Of a stretch of DNA of 64,000 nucleotides, positions 23,901-34,645 are shown in pieces (the stretch's first letter is position 1; each line of letters starts with the position of its first letter). The translations under genes and the position numbers were made by a program. Location: positions 3,224,001 through 3,288,000 of the forward strand of contig NC_035790.1 of NCBI RefSeq assembly GCF_001653235.2, written 5' to 3'. The notes under the pieces are model-generated. The model was not told the DNA's origin, searched no databases, and saw only the letters and a list, made by a program, of their open reading frames with translations. The DNA is from Pochonia chlamydosporia 170 (taxonomy: Eukaryota > Ascomycota > Sordariomycetes > Hypocreales > Clavicipitaceae).

Positions 23901-26139
23901 TCAGCATGAAGCGCTGACCGCCGGAGCCAGTCGACCATCACTGGATGCAACTCCTCCGCACCAAATCTCGTCACCGGTCCAAGAACCTCTGTCGCTTCAA
24001 CACGAGGCACTGCTCGACAAGACGTTACGTCCGCACCTTTCCACAATAATTCGGGCGGGGCGGGTTCTCCAAAGCATCACTTCGGACCCGCCATCCCCCG
24101 AAGGGCGAGAGAAGCAGTTGGGTAGTCCGTTTAGAAGATCCGGCAGCAAAGATTCTTGGAGTGGCTCGCGAGACAGCCAGACGAGTCGTCGAATGAGCAG
24201 GAGCCCTCTTCAAGCTCGTAGTGCTGCTCCGACTAGCGCGAAAATGGACAGCCCTGCGCAGCACGAGGGTCCTGGGTCTGGTTCGGGAGCCGTGAGGTAT
24301 CCTAGTTTCTTGAGTCCGGTTCGTCGCAGCAAGGAGCCTTCCGTGGAAAGACATAGATCGCCATCAAGACACTCTCCGGCCAGCTCTATGCACATTACAC
24401 CCCCGAGCGATGGGGCATTAAGTTGGGTTGAGAGAGAGGGACCGATTAGTCCGAGCCTGCGAGGTGACAACTCTCTCCGAGAGGCGGCAGGGTTGCCAGA
24501 CGTTGGTGTCGGGCGGCCTGGAACTGTTGCAACCGCTGACACCAACACCGCGGTTGAGAAGCCGGTACCTGAACCTCCTCGCGAGCCTTCGCCAGTGGTA
24601 TCAAAAGAGCCGGAGCAGGATCCGGAGCAGGATGCTCGAGATGATGATACCGACATTTGGGAACTGGAAGCACAGCGGGAAACGCCGAGATCTGTTCGGC
24701 AACAACCCTTTGGCAAGCGTGTAGCAACCAGCAATAACCGCCGTGGAGCGATCCCAAGCCCGTGGACCAAGCGGAGTGTTCATCGGCCTGCGATTTCGCG
24801 AATGATTTCTCAGGCAGTACCAGATCTATCTCATCTTACGGAAGAGCCAAGCGTGATGCCCGACCAACCGCCTCAAGCAAGCTCGCCTGACGAATACTCT
24901 CGGCTTGCTCAGAGTCAAAAGGAAGAAGCCGCAGCCAAGAATGTTTCCAACGCTCCAGAATCTGCAGCCAAGGCGAGCAAACTCGACCTTTCGTCATTCT
25001 TCTCGTCTCCCGCAACGATTCCAGGCATGTTGGCCCAGAAGCTTATGCCAGCAAAAACACAGCCCGCAGCTCAAATGGGAGTTCCGTCTATGGCCATGGC
25101 TGCACAGGCCCCTCCAGTGGTCCCAACGAGTTCCATGTTTCCACAAATTCCTCAGAAGGAATTTCGACCTGACAGCAGCAACAGGAGCAGCTTATTCTCG
25201 CCGGTCCGGCGTAGACAGCCTTCTGCTCCTCAGCAACAGAAGGAAGCATCGCCGGAAGAAGCACCCACGCCTCAAAAGCAGCTTGATCCCCCCGCGGAAA
25301 GATCCTCTTCGCCAGCTACGCCCGAGCAAATCCTGATGCCGGCTGTCTCCCAGAAGCAGAATTTCACTCCCCGGCCCAGACAAGCAAGCAACTCTTTCTT
25401 CCAGCCTTCTTCCAACCCGTCTGCGGCCGTCACACCTCCCCGGATGCAGCTCTCGCATGCGGACATCCACAGGTGGACACAGCAAACCTCCAACGCAAGC
25501 GAAGCGTCTTCCGACTTCCAGCGTCCTCTTCTCCGGCCCTTACCGCCCAAGAACGCATCTCCCACAAAATCCAGCCTTCGCTCGCCTCTCAAACCCCATA
25601 CGCCTGGCCGCGTGGTCGAATTCACAAGCTCGGTCCTCTCACCCGCCGAACAAGCAAAGGCGCGTCACGACCAGCGCTCCTCACACTCCAACTCCATCCT
25701 CTCACAGGATTTCTTTGCTGCCCCTTCCACAACTCTACCCAATGTGCAAGATGACAAAGAGAACGCCTCCATAGACGACATCTCCATGGAAGACGCACCA
25801 CCACTCACCAAGCCGCCTCCCCCTGAACCTCTGTCACAAACTATCTGGTCCCGCCAGCACTGGCTGCTCCTCGATGAACTGCTACAGTATCGTCGCTCAT
25901 CACCATATCCCGTAAATTACGCCCACAGAGCGGAACAGTATCTCGGCAAAACGGTTAAGAGCCACGGTGAGGCGATGACGCTCGAAAGATGGCATATAGA
26001 CGTCGTAGATGCATTTAAGGGCGAAGTAGGGGGCTGGGATGAAGGTGCTTTGGTGAAGAGGTTGTTTGCCCTTATTTTAGGCGAGGAGAGACGAACGCAA
26101 GCGAGGGAGGTGGTCGAACGAAGGGTCATGTTTCATTGA
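20959..26139 (+). CDS. Very large acidic, disordered nuclear protein with AT-hook-like motifs
   Basis: A single exon of 1,726 aa from the first in-frame ATG. The N-terminal 230 residues are basic and carry AT-hook-like cores (KPRGRQRKS, RRTPRRPRTT, VRRGRRRRQ). Residues about 380-1000 are extremely Glu/Asp-rich. Near residues 808-872 a unit of about 33 aa is duplicated in tandem (see repeat entry), each copy holding DDLIVPTQ or EDLVVPTQ. Many SP/TP sites (SSPVRRS, SPRSPEQ) suggest cyclin-dependent or proline-directed phosphorylation. The only clearly folded part is the last 110 residues, with IWSRQHWLLLDELLQYRR and a following helical segment. Similar fungal proteins are, from memory, labelled AT DNA-binding protein. 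Chromatin or kinetochore association is inference. Its size without introns is notable. Confidence 0.82.
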   Translation: MSSPDPLNDSTRAELASLPPSSVTRRVTRSQSSQRFLALGSSPRKQMFELQVGDRTSPQRLLVTVETEAQEQQNPVGSNAKRKLFQQPVTTSSTPARRLRGQTTTTTIPLRESIEEEGGDATTPKPRGRQRKSNGTPMPSAGTKRRAATPVRRTPRRPRTTTSVDGEEPSSEASEAASVQATPTPRRRNLRPRKTPSAGPTPVISSEAAADNTPRASTVRRGRRRRQALAPDELLELADEVGDINLDTTQLPPVTSEDEVDLVKAPSDSTDDESSDAPDTVPAVASVAPSSPSPNYTPAGAVAEPDSDIWIGNMSNEATPRAATQARRDVIPESSPRFPPTTFTEQQPDPDVETSQAGDYGDYGYGELGAAASDRSSIDEPLGDEEPTTTTGPAAYDTIAQGEDFSMIFMDSIPSLQADFNSSVHPIVHDELGEETSMLINNTLESLRQEAEAEVSHEDDDAVDAIEPAEEEVAEEPAVERETTPIRQSSSPHRPSPSWSRSPRKITNSSPLRHRVLKQNAWQTGESAIAQQMRDAEPQSLPAADRHLRNEDIAEQDVSNSYEDSFSEIPEAVLAAATPRRPQVSITYDDLDDEVDQVEMIDENGDEMTDEELHQDNELVEEVEEQVDASAADEEQDIRYPELPQQMMEFEDDEAEESDELHGEDAKGLEAEGSLEEIGDDSAGEDENHKLRVIQDEEQEDEGVQEEDEEEALLEQESESESELEPVQESLQEPVQHPEPQQAVPLEVNYDQEQEDGYEEDDEDMNDIEPSESDLGQEVAETEQMTGARQQDGDDSEEELEEPETEQEDDMQDDLIVPTQLPEQDENYLDEEDMDQEADEEDDMEEDLVVPTQMPEDDENYLDEEMDQEGEEEEVLGDNNAAAASVASTTAPSDPTRLPTPDHTPPQVDFQIADDTAEKSTHGSRPPSRLRSSPRSPEQTQNVPRITVELPQEAEQLQEEPEDEEMEHEEDPEESLFVQDSQHEALTAGASRPSLDATPPHQISSPVQEPLSLQHEALLDKTLRPHLSTIIRAGRVLQSITSDPPSPEGREKQLGSPFRRSGSKDSWSGSRDSQTSRRMSRSPLQARSAAPTSAKMDSPAQHEGPGSGSGAVRYPSFLSPVRRSKEPSVERHRSPSRHSPASSMHITPPSDGALSWVEREGPISPSLRGDNSLREAAGLPDVGVGRPGTVATADTNTAVEKPVPEPPREPSPVVSKEPEQDPEQDARDDDTDIWELEAQRETPRSVRQQPFGKRVATSNNRRGAIPSPWTKRSVHRPAISRMISQAVPDLSHLTEEPSVMPDQPPQASSPDEYSRLAQSQKEEAAAKNVSNAPESAAKASKLDLSSFFSSPATIPGMLAQKLMPAKTQPAAQMGVPSMAMAAQAPPVVPTSSMFPQIPQKEFRPDSSNRSSLFSPVRRRQPSAPQQQKEASPEEAPTPQKQLDPPAERSSSPATPEQILMPAVSQKQNFTPRPRQASNSFFQPSSNPSAAVTPPRMQLSHADIHRWTQQTSNASEASSDFQRPLLRPLPPKNASPTKSSLRSPLKPHTPGRVVEFTSSVLSPAEQAKARHDQRSSHSNSILSQDFFAAPSTTLPNVQDDKENASIDDISMEDAPPLTKPPPPEPLSQTIWSRQHWLLLDELLQYRRSSPYPVNYAHRAEQYLGKTVKSHGEAMTLERWHIDVVDAFKGEVGGWDEGALVKRLFALILGEERRTQAREVVERRVMFH
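23380..23574 (+). repeat. In-frame tandem duplication of about 33 codons
   Basis: Two adjacent copies (23380-23478 and 23479-23574) share EDDM, D/E-D-L-I/V-V-PTQ, P-E-x-DENYLDEE and MDQE. Each copy contains a short hydrophobic core (LIVP or LVVP) within acidic residues, resembling a SUMO-interacting motif. The copies differ at several synonymous and non-synonymous sites, so the duplication is not very recent. Confidence 0.85.
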
Positions 26140-26449
26140 TGATTATGATGATGATTGGTTTTCTTTTCTGTTTGGTTCTGGTTGACGCATGATGGTTTTT
26201 ATTTTAGGTCCTTTGGATTGGGACGGCACGGCGTTTGGCGGAAGGGACGTCATTCATGATACCACCATGGTTGAGATTTACAAGATACCTTTTTTTTTTC
26301 AGATCCTAGAATACCAAAATAGGAACTTGGATCACATTGCGCGTTTTAGAGAGTATATCACCGTCCCCTGTGACAATGACAGGGTCAAGCCTTCTTGAAC
26401 GCCTAATCTACCGTGACATATTACAATACAAGACTCTATGGGACCCGTG
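26140..26449. other. Convergent 3' region between the AT-hook gene and RPN6
   Basis: Presumed 3' UTRs of two converging genes; contains a T-rich run near 26290. No other feature seen. Confidence 0.4.
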
Positions 26450-27874
26450 TTACTCCAGCATGGAAGCCTGGTTTGTATACAGCACATCCACCACGTTGCT
26501 CAGCTTCTCAATCGTTGCCAGCGCCGCATCGTACGATTCATCGCGCTGCGTCTCATCGTAGATGATGAGACAGCCCGCACCCTGATCCAAGACACCGATA
26601 ATGACCTTGTCCAAAATCATCTGCGACAACTTTCGCTCCACTTGCTGGGTGTCCAGACCAACCATCTTGGCAATGTGGTCAATCTCCACGCGGGAAAACG
26701 GCTCAATGACCTTGATGAGATTCTGCTCCAACATGGCGTCGTACAATCGGCGCAGATGGTTGCGAATAAAGGCGTCGCTGCCGAGTTCGTAGCGGTACGC
26801 CGACAGAGCGCGCTCGTATTCTTCCAAGGAGCGGTTGGAGTGTGCGCGGGCAATAGCCTTCATGGCCTCCAGGTTCTTGCCGGCGTACTTGACCGCTTGC
26901 TTGGAGGACATGAGCTGGTTCACGTCGTCGGCGAGGTTGAGCATGATCTTGCAGAGGAGCATGTACTGCAGGGCGGCTTGGGCCTTGGGGCTCTCGTCCA
27001 GACTGTGGTACCCATCCAGCGCCTCAATGAAGTAGGAGAATGCGGTGTTGAAGTCCTTGTCTTCGGCGTGCAGCATGCCGCTCTGCATGTCGAGATTGGC
27101 CTGTAGCAAGGGCGGGGTGTAGACGCTCGCGGCGCTTGTTCGCGCTGTGGTGAGGGCGGCACGGGCCTTGGGGATGTTGCCGAGCGCGTGGTACACCCTT
27201 GATTCGAGGAGTTGGACTTCCACCAGGCGCAGCTTGTCATCGAGGCGCTTCAGCTCTCGGAGGAGGCTGTTGATGAGGGTGAGGGCATCGTAGTAGGACT
27301 GTTTGATCATGTAGAGGGCGACGAGGCGGACTTCGAGGTCCTGGCGCTGGAAGGCGCGGCGCTCGGCAGTGGCCCATTCGATGCAGTCCTTTGTGATGTG
27401 TACTTCGATGTCGGTGCTGTTGGGGATTTCTTTGAAGAGGTCAAGTAATTGTCGGACTATGTGAGGTTAGAATGGAACTTTGGTCGTACGGTTTGTCAGC
27501 TTGAGCTTCGACTTACCAAGCTTTGATGATTTCGCCTTTGCAAAGGACGAAAATACTGAACGGCTCTCGCGAACAAGGTCGACCAATTCTTGTGTTTTCC
27601 TGAGTATACGCATTAGCGCCAATTCCAAAGCTGATTGTCACATAGTGTTTTATCCTGCTGTGCGTGCGCATGACAGTTTGATGGGGACTGACTTTTCGTC
27701 TCGGTACAGCTCTCCCAAGCTGATGAGGGCCGACTCATACTCGCGAGTGGCAGCATCGGATGTGGCAGCGGGCGCCTTGGAGGTGATTTCTTTGTAGATG
27801 GCCTCAGCCTTTCGAGGGTCGGTTTTGGCAAGCTTCTGGGCTTCTTGGAGCCGGCTCGAGTCGGCGGCCGCCAT
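26450..27874 (-). CDS. RPN6: 26S proteasome regulatory lid subunit Rpn6 (PSMD11)
   Basis: Three exons, 27693-27874, 27517-27599 and 26450-27456, encode 423 aa, the usual length. The N-terminal solenoid contains KLRLVEVQLLESRVYHAL, LDMQSGMLHAEDKDF and YMLLCKIMLNLADDV, and the C-terminal PCI domain contains NLIKVIEPFSRVEIDHIAK and ERKLSQMILDK, all near-identical in type to human PSMD11. Rpn6 clamps the lid to the 20S core and ATPase ring, stabilising the 26S holoenzyme. The donor of intron 1 is GTCAGT, slightly unusual. The gene diverges from the mitochondrial GrpE gene across about 500 bp; the complement of a PACE-like core (GTGGCAA) lies at about 28079-28085, a possible Rpn4-type site. Confidence 0.95.
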
Positions 27875-28376
27875 TCTGGGAACGGTGTGGGTATGGACGT
27901 CTGCCTGAGAGGGTTACAGAGCTTGATAAAGGCGAGGGCGGTTGGTAATGCTCGCTAGAGACGGAGAAGCGAGCGTCGTTGGTGGTGGTTGTGGATTGAT
28001 GTGAAGCGGTGATGTGGATGATGTGAGGTTCAATGCTGGATTGGATATCGAATCGAATGGAGCTCTGACAGCCGCCAGGTTGCCACAGAGCGCGTGTCGC
28101 AGTGCCAACAGCCGCCAGTCCTTTGACTTGCCCAAATGCAGCACCAGCCACCAAAGCGCATCAAAGCAGCTCCAGTGCTGCGGCTGGTGCCTGCCTTGGC
28201 GGACGGTCCGGAGTTGATCCGCCACGCCGCATCCCTTTTGCCTCCGTTATCCGGCATTGAAATTTCAGAGCCATTCGTCCCGAAGACATTTCCAGCTCAC
28301 GCGATACCCTCAATTACCTGCGCATTTACAATTGAACTCTCCGTCCCTTCGCACAACTACCATACCACCTCTCACA
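27875..28376. promoter_or_regulatory. Divergent promoter, RPN6 and MGE1
   Basis: About 500 bp shared by two protein-quality-control genes. It contains GAAATTTC at 28259-28266 (an inverted GAA/TTC heat-shock half-element) upstream of MGE1 and TTGCCAC at about 28079-28085, the complement of the PACE core GTGGCAA, upstream of RPN6. Both are short and could be chance. Confidence 0.4.
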
Positions 28377-29162
28377 ATGTTGCGCCAAGCCCTCACTACC
28401 TCCTCCAGAGCTCTGCGCTCTGCTCCTCGCCTTGGAGCTAACCAGCCTTTGCTGCGAACCCAATTCCAGAACAACGCCCCTGCTGCGTGGTCAATAAGAG
28501 CTGCTCAGCCGACCGTCGCTCGGTGGTATAGCGATGCCAAGGAGGCGCCTGCTGAGGGCGAGAAGGCCGAAACTGAGGCCAAGGAGGGTGCGGGTGAGAC
28601 GGATGCTGTCGCTGAGCTGAAGAAGTCCTTGGAGGCTAAGGATGCCGAAGCTCGGGACTGGAAGGTTTGTGGTTCTCTGGATATTTTATATCCCGTTTCA
28701 ACATCCAATTAACAATGAAAATAGGACAAGTGCATGCGCACTGTTGCCGATTTCCGCAATCTCCAAGACCGCACGCAGCGCGAAGTCAAGACAGCCCGAG
28801 AATTCGCCATCCAAAAATTCGCCAAAGACCTAGTCGAGAGCGTCGACAACCTGGACCGCGCCCTCATCACAGTCCCCTCAGAGAAGCTCACCTCCAAGGA
28901 CGAAGCCTCCAAGGACCTCATCAACCTCTACGACGGCCTCAAAATGACGGAAAGCATCCTCATGCAGACCCTCGCCAAGCACGGCCTCGAGCGGCTAAAC
29001 CCGGAAGGCGAAAAGTTCAACCCCAACGAGCACGAGGCCACCTTTATGGCCCCCCAACCCGACAAGGAGAACAACCTCGTCTTCCACGTCCAGCAAAAGG
29101 GCTTCAAGCTCAACGGCCGTGTCCTGCGAGCCGCCAAGGTCGGCGTCGTCAAGAACGCTTAA
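28377..29162 (+). CDS. MGE1: Mitochondrial GrpE co-chaperone
   Basis: Two exons, 28377-28664 and 28725-29162, encode 241 aa. The N-terminus is rich in Arg/Ser and lacks acids (MLRQALTTSSRALRSAPRLG), a typical matrix-targeting presequence. Residues about 70-140 form the long GrpE coiled coil, with ADFRNLQDRTQRE and ESVDNLDRAL. The C-terminal beta domain has FNPNEHEATFMAP, QKGFKLNGRVLRAAKVGV, matching GrpE NPxxHEA and QKGYxLNGRxxRxAxV signatures. Mge1 is the nucleotide exchange factor for matrix Hsp70 (Ssc1) in protein import and folding. The gene shares a promoter region with RPN6. Confidence 0.95.
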
Positions 29163-29678
29163 ACCATGTCTACACTCCTCACTCCTCATAATCCTCCCTC
29201 TGGGGAAACACATTATAAATCCAGGCATGCGGCTGTGGATAAAACGCATGCCATGTACTACTATGGCGAAAAAAATACGTGAATCTTTGGGGGCCGGCGT
29301 TGGGTCAAGATGTATAATGCTCCTCTCACAATGGTAGAAAAAAGAGAAACCCTTGCTTGTATTTCAGGGATGTTATTTGCATGGCGGGTTTTGAAAGTCG
29401 AAGATTATACGCAACTTGGACAAGAAAAATCATTCACTGTACGAGTGGGTTATGTATCTGTATATAAATGCATCTGGCTCGGATGAGACCACTTAATTCG
29501 TTGCTTAATGGACACATTGACGATGTGCATTACTTTCCGTTCCCATCAAGTATGTCCTAGCCTGTGATGCATGTTGAACCACAGTGACGCTTCGTCTCCA
29601 CCAGAGACCTCCAAACTCCAATCCTCAACCCCACACACCACGCGCAACAACGCGACAACAACCTCACCCGGAAACACA
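29163..29678. other. Intergenic region between MGE1 and DAD1
   Basis: Presumed MGE1 3' UTR and DAD1 promoter. An AC-rich leader precedes the DAD1 start. No other gene seen. Confidence 0.4.
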
Positions 29679-30060
29679 ATGGCTAAGCGCCAGCGTACGT
29701 CCGAGATGGACCTTCGCGAGAAGACCTACTTTGAACAGCAGCGCGAAGCACTCATAAGCGATATCGCAATGGTTGGTGCCATCCCACAACATGATTTGGG
29801 AGCTGAAGAGAAAGCTAATGGACCAGAGCTTCGAACACGTCCTCGCAAACATCAATAAGCTAAACCGTTCCCTCGAGTCCGTCATAGAAGTACGTCCTAT
29901 GTAGTCCCCGACAAGAAGCACGCTAACCAAACAGGTCGGCAATGAATTCTCCTCCGTAGAAGCGCTATGGTCGCAATTCGAAAATGTCATGGCAAAGGAT
30001 GAGTCGAAACAACAAGGCGACAAAGCAGAACAGGAAGAACAAGGCGAACAAAATGAATGA
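29679..30060 (+). CDS. DAD1: DASH/Dam1 complex subunit Dad1
   Basis: Three exons, 29679-29771, 29827-29889 and 29935-30060, encode 93 aa. The joined product contains [37 protein letters not shown] and [20 protein letters not shown], the diagnostic Dad1 core. Dad1 is part of the ten-subunit DASH complex, which forms rings on microtubule plus ends and couples kinetochores to spindle dynamics. The gene is too exon-split to be visible as one frame. The Glu/Gln-rich tail (about 20 residues) is variable in fungi. Donor 1 is GTTGGT, weak but required for the frame. Converges on RHO4. Confidence 0.93.
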
Positions 30061-30619
30061 CACGAGCAACAGCTACGAGAGAGATATTACTACAGGCGAA
30101 TAGGAAGGTCACGGTTACACAGTCACGAATCACGACACAAGATAGAAGAATTTTTTGTTATTCCCTACCCAACCCAGACTCAACAGGCCATCGTACAAAT
30201 GAAAGCAAACACAGTAAATGCAACTATACCATGGAAACAAAATTCACATCCCATCCCTATCGAGTATACGTATTTCCCACGACTCCCACAATCTCCCTCA
30301 TTTCACCCGTCATATTCCTCCATTCCACTCGGGTCACCTTCACGCCACTTCCGACGTAATATGTACCAAATCCTCGAGAGAATGCAAACACAGTTCAAGC
30401 CAAGGATACCTGTCCTTCCATGGACCGTGTTATTCCATTCCTCTCTGAGGCAGAGTGTGTCCATGGTTGTTCGTAATAAGTGCAATCGTAATAAATAAAA
30501 AAACGTGTAGAAGCGGTCGGAGAGATCTCATGCGTGGTCATTACAATTCTGTATGCGACAAGCCAGTCCTTATTGGTTGACTGGGCTCTCCAAGACGAAA
30601 AGTTGGTTCTTGGAGGCAG
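30061..30619. other. Convergent 3' region between DAD1 and RHO4
   Basis: About 560 bp of presumed 3' UTRs, with A-rich runs near 30495. No other gene seen. Confidence 0.4.
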
Positions 30620-31540
30620 TTAGAGGAGCTGGCATCGTCTCTTCTTCTTCTTCGGAGGCTTCATCCCCGGAATTGGCAGGGCCTTGTCGGTGCGAGAACT
30701 GGTGGGCATGGCGTCTTGGTTCCTCCTGTCATTGGCAACAACTGTGAGAATGGCGCGTTCAAAGATCTCGTCGACGCCAAGCATCTCCTTGCTGCTGCAC
30801 TCCATGTACTGAGCGCCCATCTTCTCGGACACTGCGAGTCCCTGTTCGGTGGTGACTGGCGTCAGGCCCTGCGTCTTGAGCATGTCGATGCAGGTCTTTT
30901 TGTAACGCAGATCTGACTTGAGGCCAACGAGGATGAGTGGCGTGTAAGGGCAGAAGTGAAGGACTTCAGGGTACCACTGCATATTGTCAGCATGAGAAAC
31001 AGCACAACCCCCCCTAAAAGTTGTGGAAACGTACCTTGTCCAAAACATTGTCCAGTGAGTTGGGACAGTCAATGGCGAAACAAACAAAGATCAAATCAGT
31101 CTCGGGATAAGACAGAGGGCGCAGACGGTCGTATTCCTCTTGGCCAGCAGTATCCCACAATGCCAACTCGACTGTCTTTCCGGTAGGACCATGCGTGGGG
31201 TAAGTAATGTAGTTTTCAAAGACAGTCGGGACATATTTCTGCAAACGTGGTTAGCCTGTCGAGCCACAATGTGTCGATGCGCGGTTCGTCCTACCTCTGG
31301 GAAATAGCCTTGGCTGTAGCTGATGAGCAAACAGGTCTTGCCGCAGCCGCCATCGCCGACCACCACAATCTTTTTCGAGTACGAGGGCACGTCCGTCATG
31401 TGGGTTGCTGCAGACTCCCGACCAGATGATGAGCTCACTGTTGTGCTGACAGTTCCGTCGCTGGAGCGCGTGCGTTGTTGACGTCGCGGCTGCTCATGGC
31501 TGGCTGGTGCGTAGTATGAATTGCGGTATTGCGAAGCCAT
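30620..31540 (-). CDS. RHO4: Rho-family GTPase Rho4
   Basis: Three exons, 31295-31540, 31035-31238 and 30620-30976, encode 268 aa. The P-loop GDGGCGKT is at residues 62-69, followed by VPTVFENY (switch I), [19 protein letters not shown] (switch II) and LVGLKSDLR (guanine specificity, with LKSD in place of NKxD, usual for Rho). The C-terminus is polybasic (KKKKRR) and ends in the CAAX box CQLL, predicting geranylgeranylation. The Ser/Arg-rich N-terminal extension of about 55 residues is characteristic of Rho4. In filamentous fungi Rho4 works with a formin to build septa. I start at the ATG at 31540 in good context instead of the in-frame one 24 nt upstream. Diverges from elongin C. Confidence 0.95.
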
Positions 31541-32978
31541 GCCGGTGTGAAGAATTGTGTGCAACTTAAAGAGGAGACGAAAGGAAACGTCGTTTGTCGC
31601 AAAGAAGAAGACTCTTCAGATGGAACCCGCTTCCGCACAATGGCAGTCGTCCGCACGTTGCTTGCCAGCTGCCGAGACGCAAGGAATGTGGTCTGTGTCA
31701 AGGGATGTTTCGGTCAAGATATGTTTCTGCTTCTCGATTGGGAGATGAAGATGACAATGTTGATATCTCCCTAGTGGTGCTGAATATGTCGAAGAGGAGG
31801 AAAGTTAAAGGTGCAAAATGGTGTAGTGGACGGATGGATGGCACTTGGAGTCTCGTGCTTCTTCGCCGTTGTCTTGTCTGGCTCAAGCTGGGCAAAGGGC
31901 GGGACGACGGGTGAGCTTTGATGGATGTTGAAGTGGACAAGTCGAAACCGGACTGGTAAACATGTTGACCGGGCAACCGAGAGCCAGTGACCAATTGGAC
32001 CGCAGCGGGCTGTGGGAGGGTCTGGAGCTTGGATGGTGTTCGCAAGAAAAGTGGGGCACCACCCTCCAGTCGAGGTGCGTCACCGGAGGAAGTGCGAAGT
32101 ATGTACTCCGTATGTACGAGCACATCACCCTGCTCATGGTAAATTGCTCGCTATGTGGGTACTTTGCCATATCAAACATTGTTTCCCTTTTGCTGAGGGA
32201 CAATGGATGGATTGCCTTTGAAAATGGAGCTAAGCCGTGCTGATTGTGATCTTGTGCTAAACATAGATTTCCAACACTTGGCACGGTGGATCCAGATAAC
32301 AAATGAACGTGTTACTCAAACAGCACAACAGCATTGCTCTCGGAGGAACAGAGTTGTCTACATTCTGTATTTGCACATAGTACATTGTACATAAGCCTTC
32401 AGCAGTAGGACCAGACCTGTCCAAGTTTTCATAAGCTTGATCACCCAAGGCCGTTTATGCATGCAAATCTTGTGACCCCAATAACGAAAACCATGTGGGG
32501 AGGGCGAGAATGACATGTTTCGAAACGGGTATTTTCTTTCGAAGCGAATTTATTTTTCCATGGGTTTCTGATATATCAAAGCAGCAAAGGCATAACCATG
32601 TCCTGGCAATGGTTGGTTTCAGTTAGAAGGAAGCTATTGCATCCGTCTGTAGTCCAAGCCAAGCTTCCAAACTAAGATACATTGGGTTGTCATTCAAGTT
32701 TCAAATTTCCCTACACGATGTCATTTCTTCATGATTTTATTATCTTCTTTCACTCAAGATTGTCCGAGGGTTGCGATTTCACCAGATCGAAGCACAGAGT
32801 AAGTTGGTTGGCTCCAAAAGCAGAGCGATGGTTGGTTCCTACAGAGACCCACTTTTATCTATCGCTTGTGCAGAACAAATCTTCACGACACCAAATTCAT
32901 TCTTTTTTCCTCCTTCTCATCCTCCAGATGCACAACCTCCAGCGTCACAACAGTCTGTGAACGCGCCACCAATTCACC
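31541..32978. promoter_or_regulatory. Divergent promoter region, RHO4 and elongin C
   Basis: About 1.4 kb without a convincing gene. The open frames overlap each other and show no domain. Presumably it holds long 5' UTRs and control sequences of both genes. Confidence 0.4.
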
Positions 32979-33642
32979 ATGGCCATGCTGCAGTCTCCAA
33001 GCAAATACGTCACTCTCATATCTGGCGATGGATTCGAGTTTGTCGTTTTGCGCGAAGCTGCCATGGTGAGCCCGATCATCAAGGGCATGCTGGATGTGAG
33101 AAGTGCGTGAATGCAATTCCCAACCACCACCCGAGTTCAATTCAACTCACAACAGGCGCAGGCCAGTTTGCCGAGGCTAAAGATGCACGCTGTGTCTTTC
33201 AAGAAATGAGGTAAGCTCATGGCATGCTGGCTGGTTGGTTGGTTGATGCGCTATTCTCGACGTCCAACTGTGGCCGGTAGGATGAAGACAGAGCAATCAA
33301 GATGCAACAACATGTTCATCTATCCATGACAGAACGCCGCTTCTTAGCTGGCCGGGCTGGTTGATTGTTCACTACACTTGAACTGACTGTCACCGGATGC
33401 ATAACCATTCTGGCTGCCGCCCTTGCCCTCCCCTGTGGTTTCTGCTGCTTTTGTCGCGAGCCGGCAGCTAATACGTTTCTTTACTTCCTGAACATAGTGG
33501 CATGGTTCTCGACAAAGTGGTCGAGTACTTCCACTACTGGTACCGTTACCGGAATAGCGATGATGTCCCTGACATGGACATTCCTGTAGAGTTGTGTCTG
33601 GAGCTTTTGGCTGCGGCAGACTACTTGGGGCTGGACCAGTAA
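32979..33642 (+). CDS. ELC1: Elongin C-like BTB/POZ (Skp1-fold) protein
   Basis: Three exons, 32979-33102, 33156-33210 and 33498-33642, encode 107 aa, the expected elongin C size. The product reads YVTLISGDGFEFVVLREAAM, then SPIIKGMLDVR, SAGQFAEAKD, EMSGMVLDKVVEYFHYWYRY, and ends in PVELCLELLAAADYLGLDQ, all matching elongin C. It links BC-box proteins to cullins in ubiquitin ligases and pairs with elongin A in transcription. The second intron (33211-33497, 287 nt) is long for this genome and carries a GGTT-rich run at its start. An in-frame ATG six bases downstream (32985) is an alternative start. Small coding exons hide this gene from single-frame inspection. Confidence 0.88.
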
Positions 33643-34645
33643 GGCTCTCTGCATTATGCCAAACCAGAAACATTGACAGAACCGAACCTAACGCCAGGGG
33701 TTAGGGCGAACATGAACTTGAAATGATGACACTGACAAACCGCATATGATTCGGCGCAATGGCGTTGGGGTTATGATACCACCGGGCAGATGGGTGGCTA
33801 TTTGTATACAGACTCGGAACAGGTGATGATAATGATGCATTGAACCATTTCGGTTTGACTCTTTGTTGGTTCACGTTGAAACTGTTACCCCCCATTTCAG
33901 CATATGCGTTCTGCTCTTCACTCCTCCGTGGGTCGAACGTCTATTAGAGATGGAAGATTGAAACATCCCTCTCACTCTGCGTTGCTTATATGTGCATTGA
34001 GTTTTCGCTTTTTTTGCAGGGAGACATTCTATGTGCTTGTGCTTACTTTTGTCTTTTGTATCGTAGAGTCTTGTTCAGGCTGACTAGAGATTTGCAGCAC
34101 CCATGACTCGTTCTCTCATTGTTCCCACGTCCAATCTGGTAGCCGTCCAGGCCATGTTGGAACTACTCCGTCTAGTATTGCCTTGGCGCCTCTACAAAAA
34201 GACCCTGAATGCCGTATCACGAATTGCCTGTGGATTTTCGATGTCTTTATTGTGCATGGTGCAATCACAGAGTGTGACGATGCACCGAATTAGCTGTGCT
34301 CCTTACCAGTCTTGGATGGTAAAGGCGCAGCTCTCGCTCCGAAGCAGCTAGGCAAGCACGACTGATCTGATCATCGTTTGCCCTTGTCATGCTTAGATTC
34401 TTGGTCCTTCTGCACTGCCAAAGTTTGTTTTGAAACAGCGTAAACTCAAATAACAGGCGGTGCGGACTTACAGAACTATCCCCCAACCACCCACGCTTAG
34501 AATGATACAAGGTTAGATATAAGGTATAAAGTAAGAGTCCACGTGGCCATAATTAGGGATATATTTATCTTTGTTCATGTTCTTCTTTCTTTTGTGGCAA
34601 TAATTTCTAAACATCTTCATCCAGACACACCTTATAGCCCTCGCC
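33643..34645. other. Intergenic region between elongin C and the F-box-like gene
   Basis: About 1 kb with no supportable gene. Presumed 3' UTR and promoter. An AT-rich stretch precedes the F-box-like gene (34500-34610). Confidence 0.4.
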
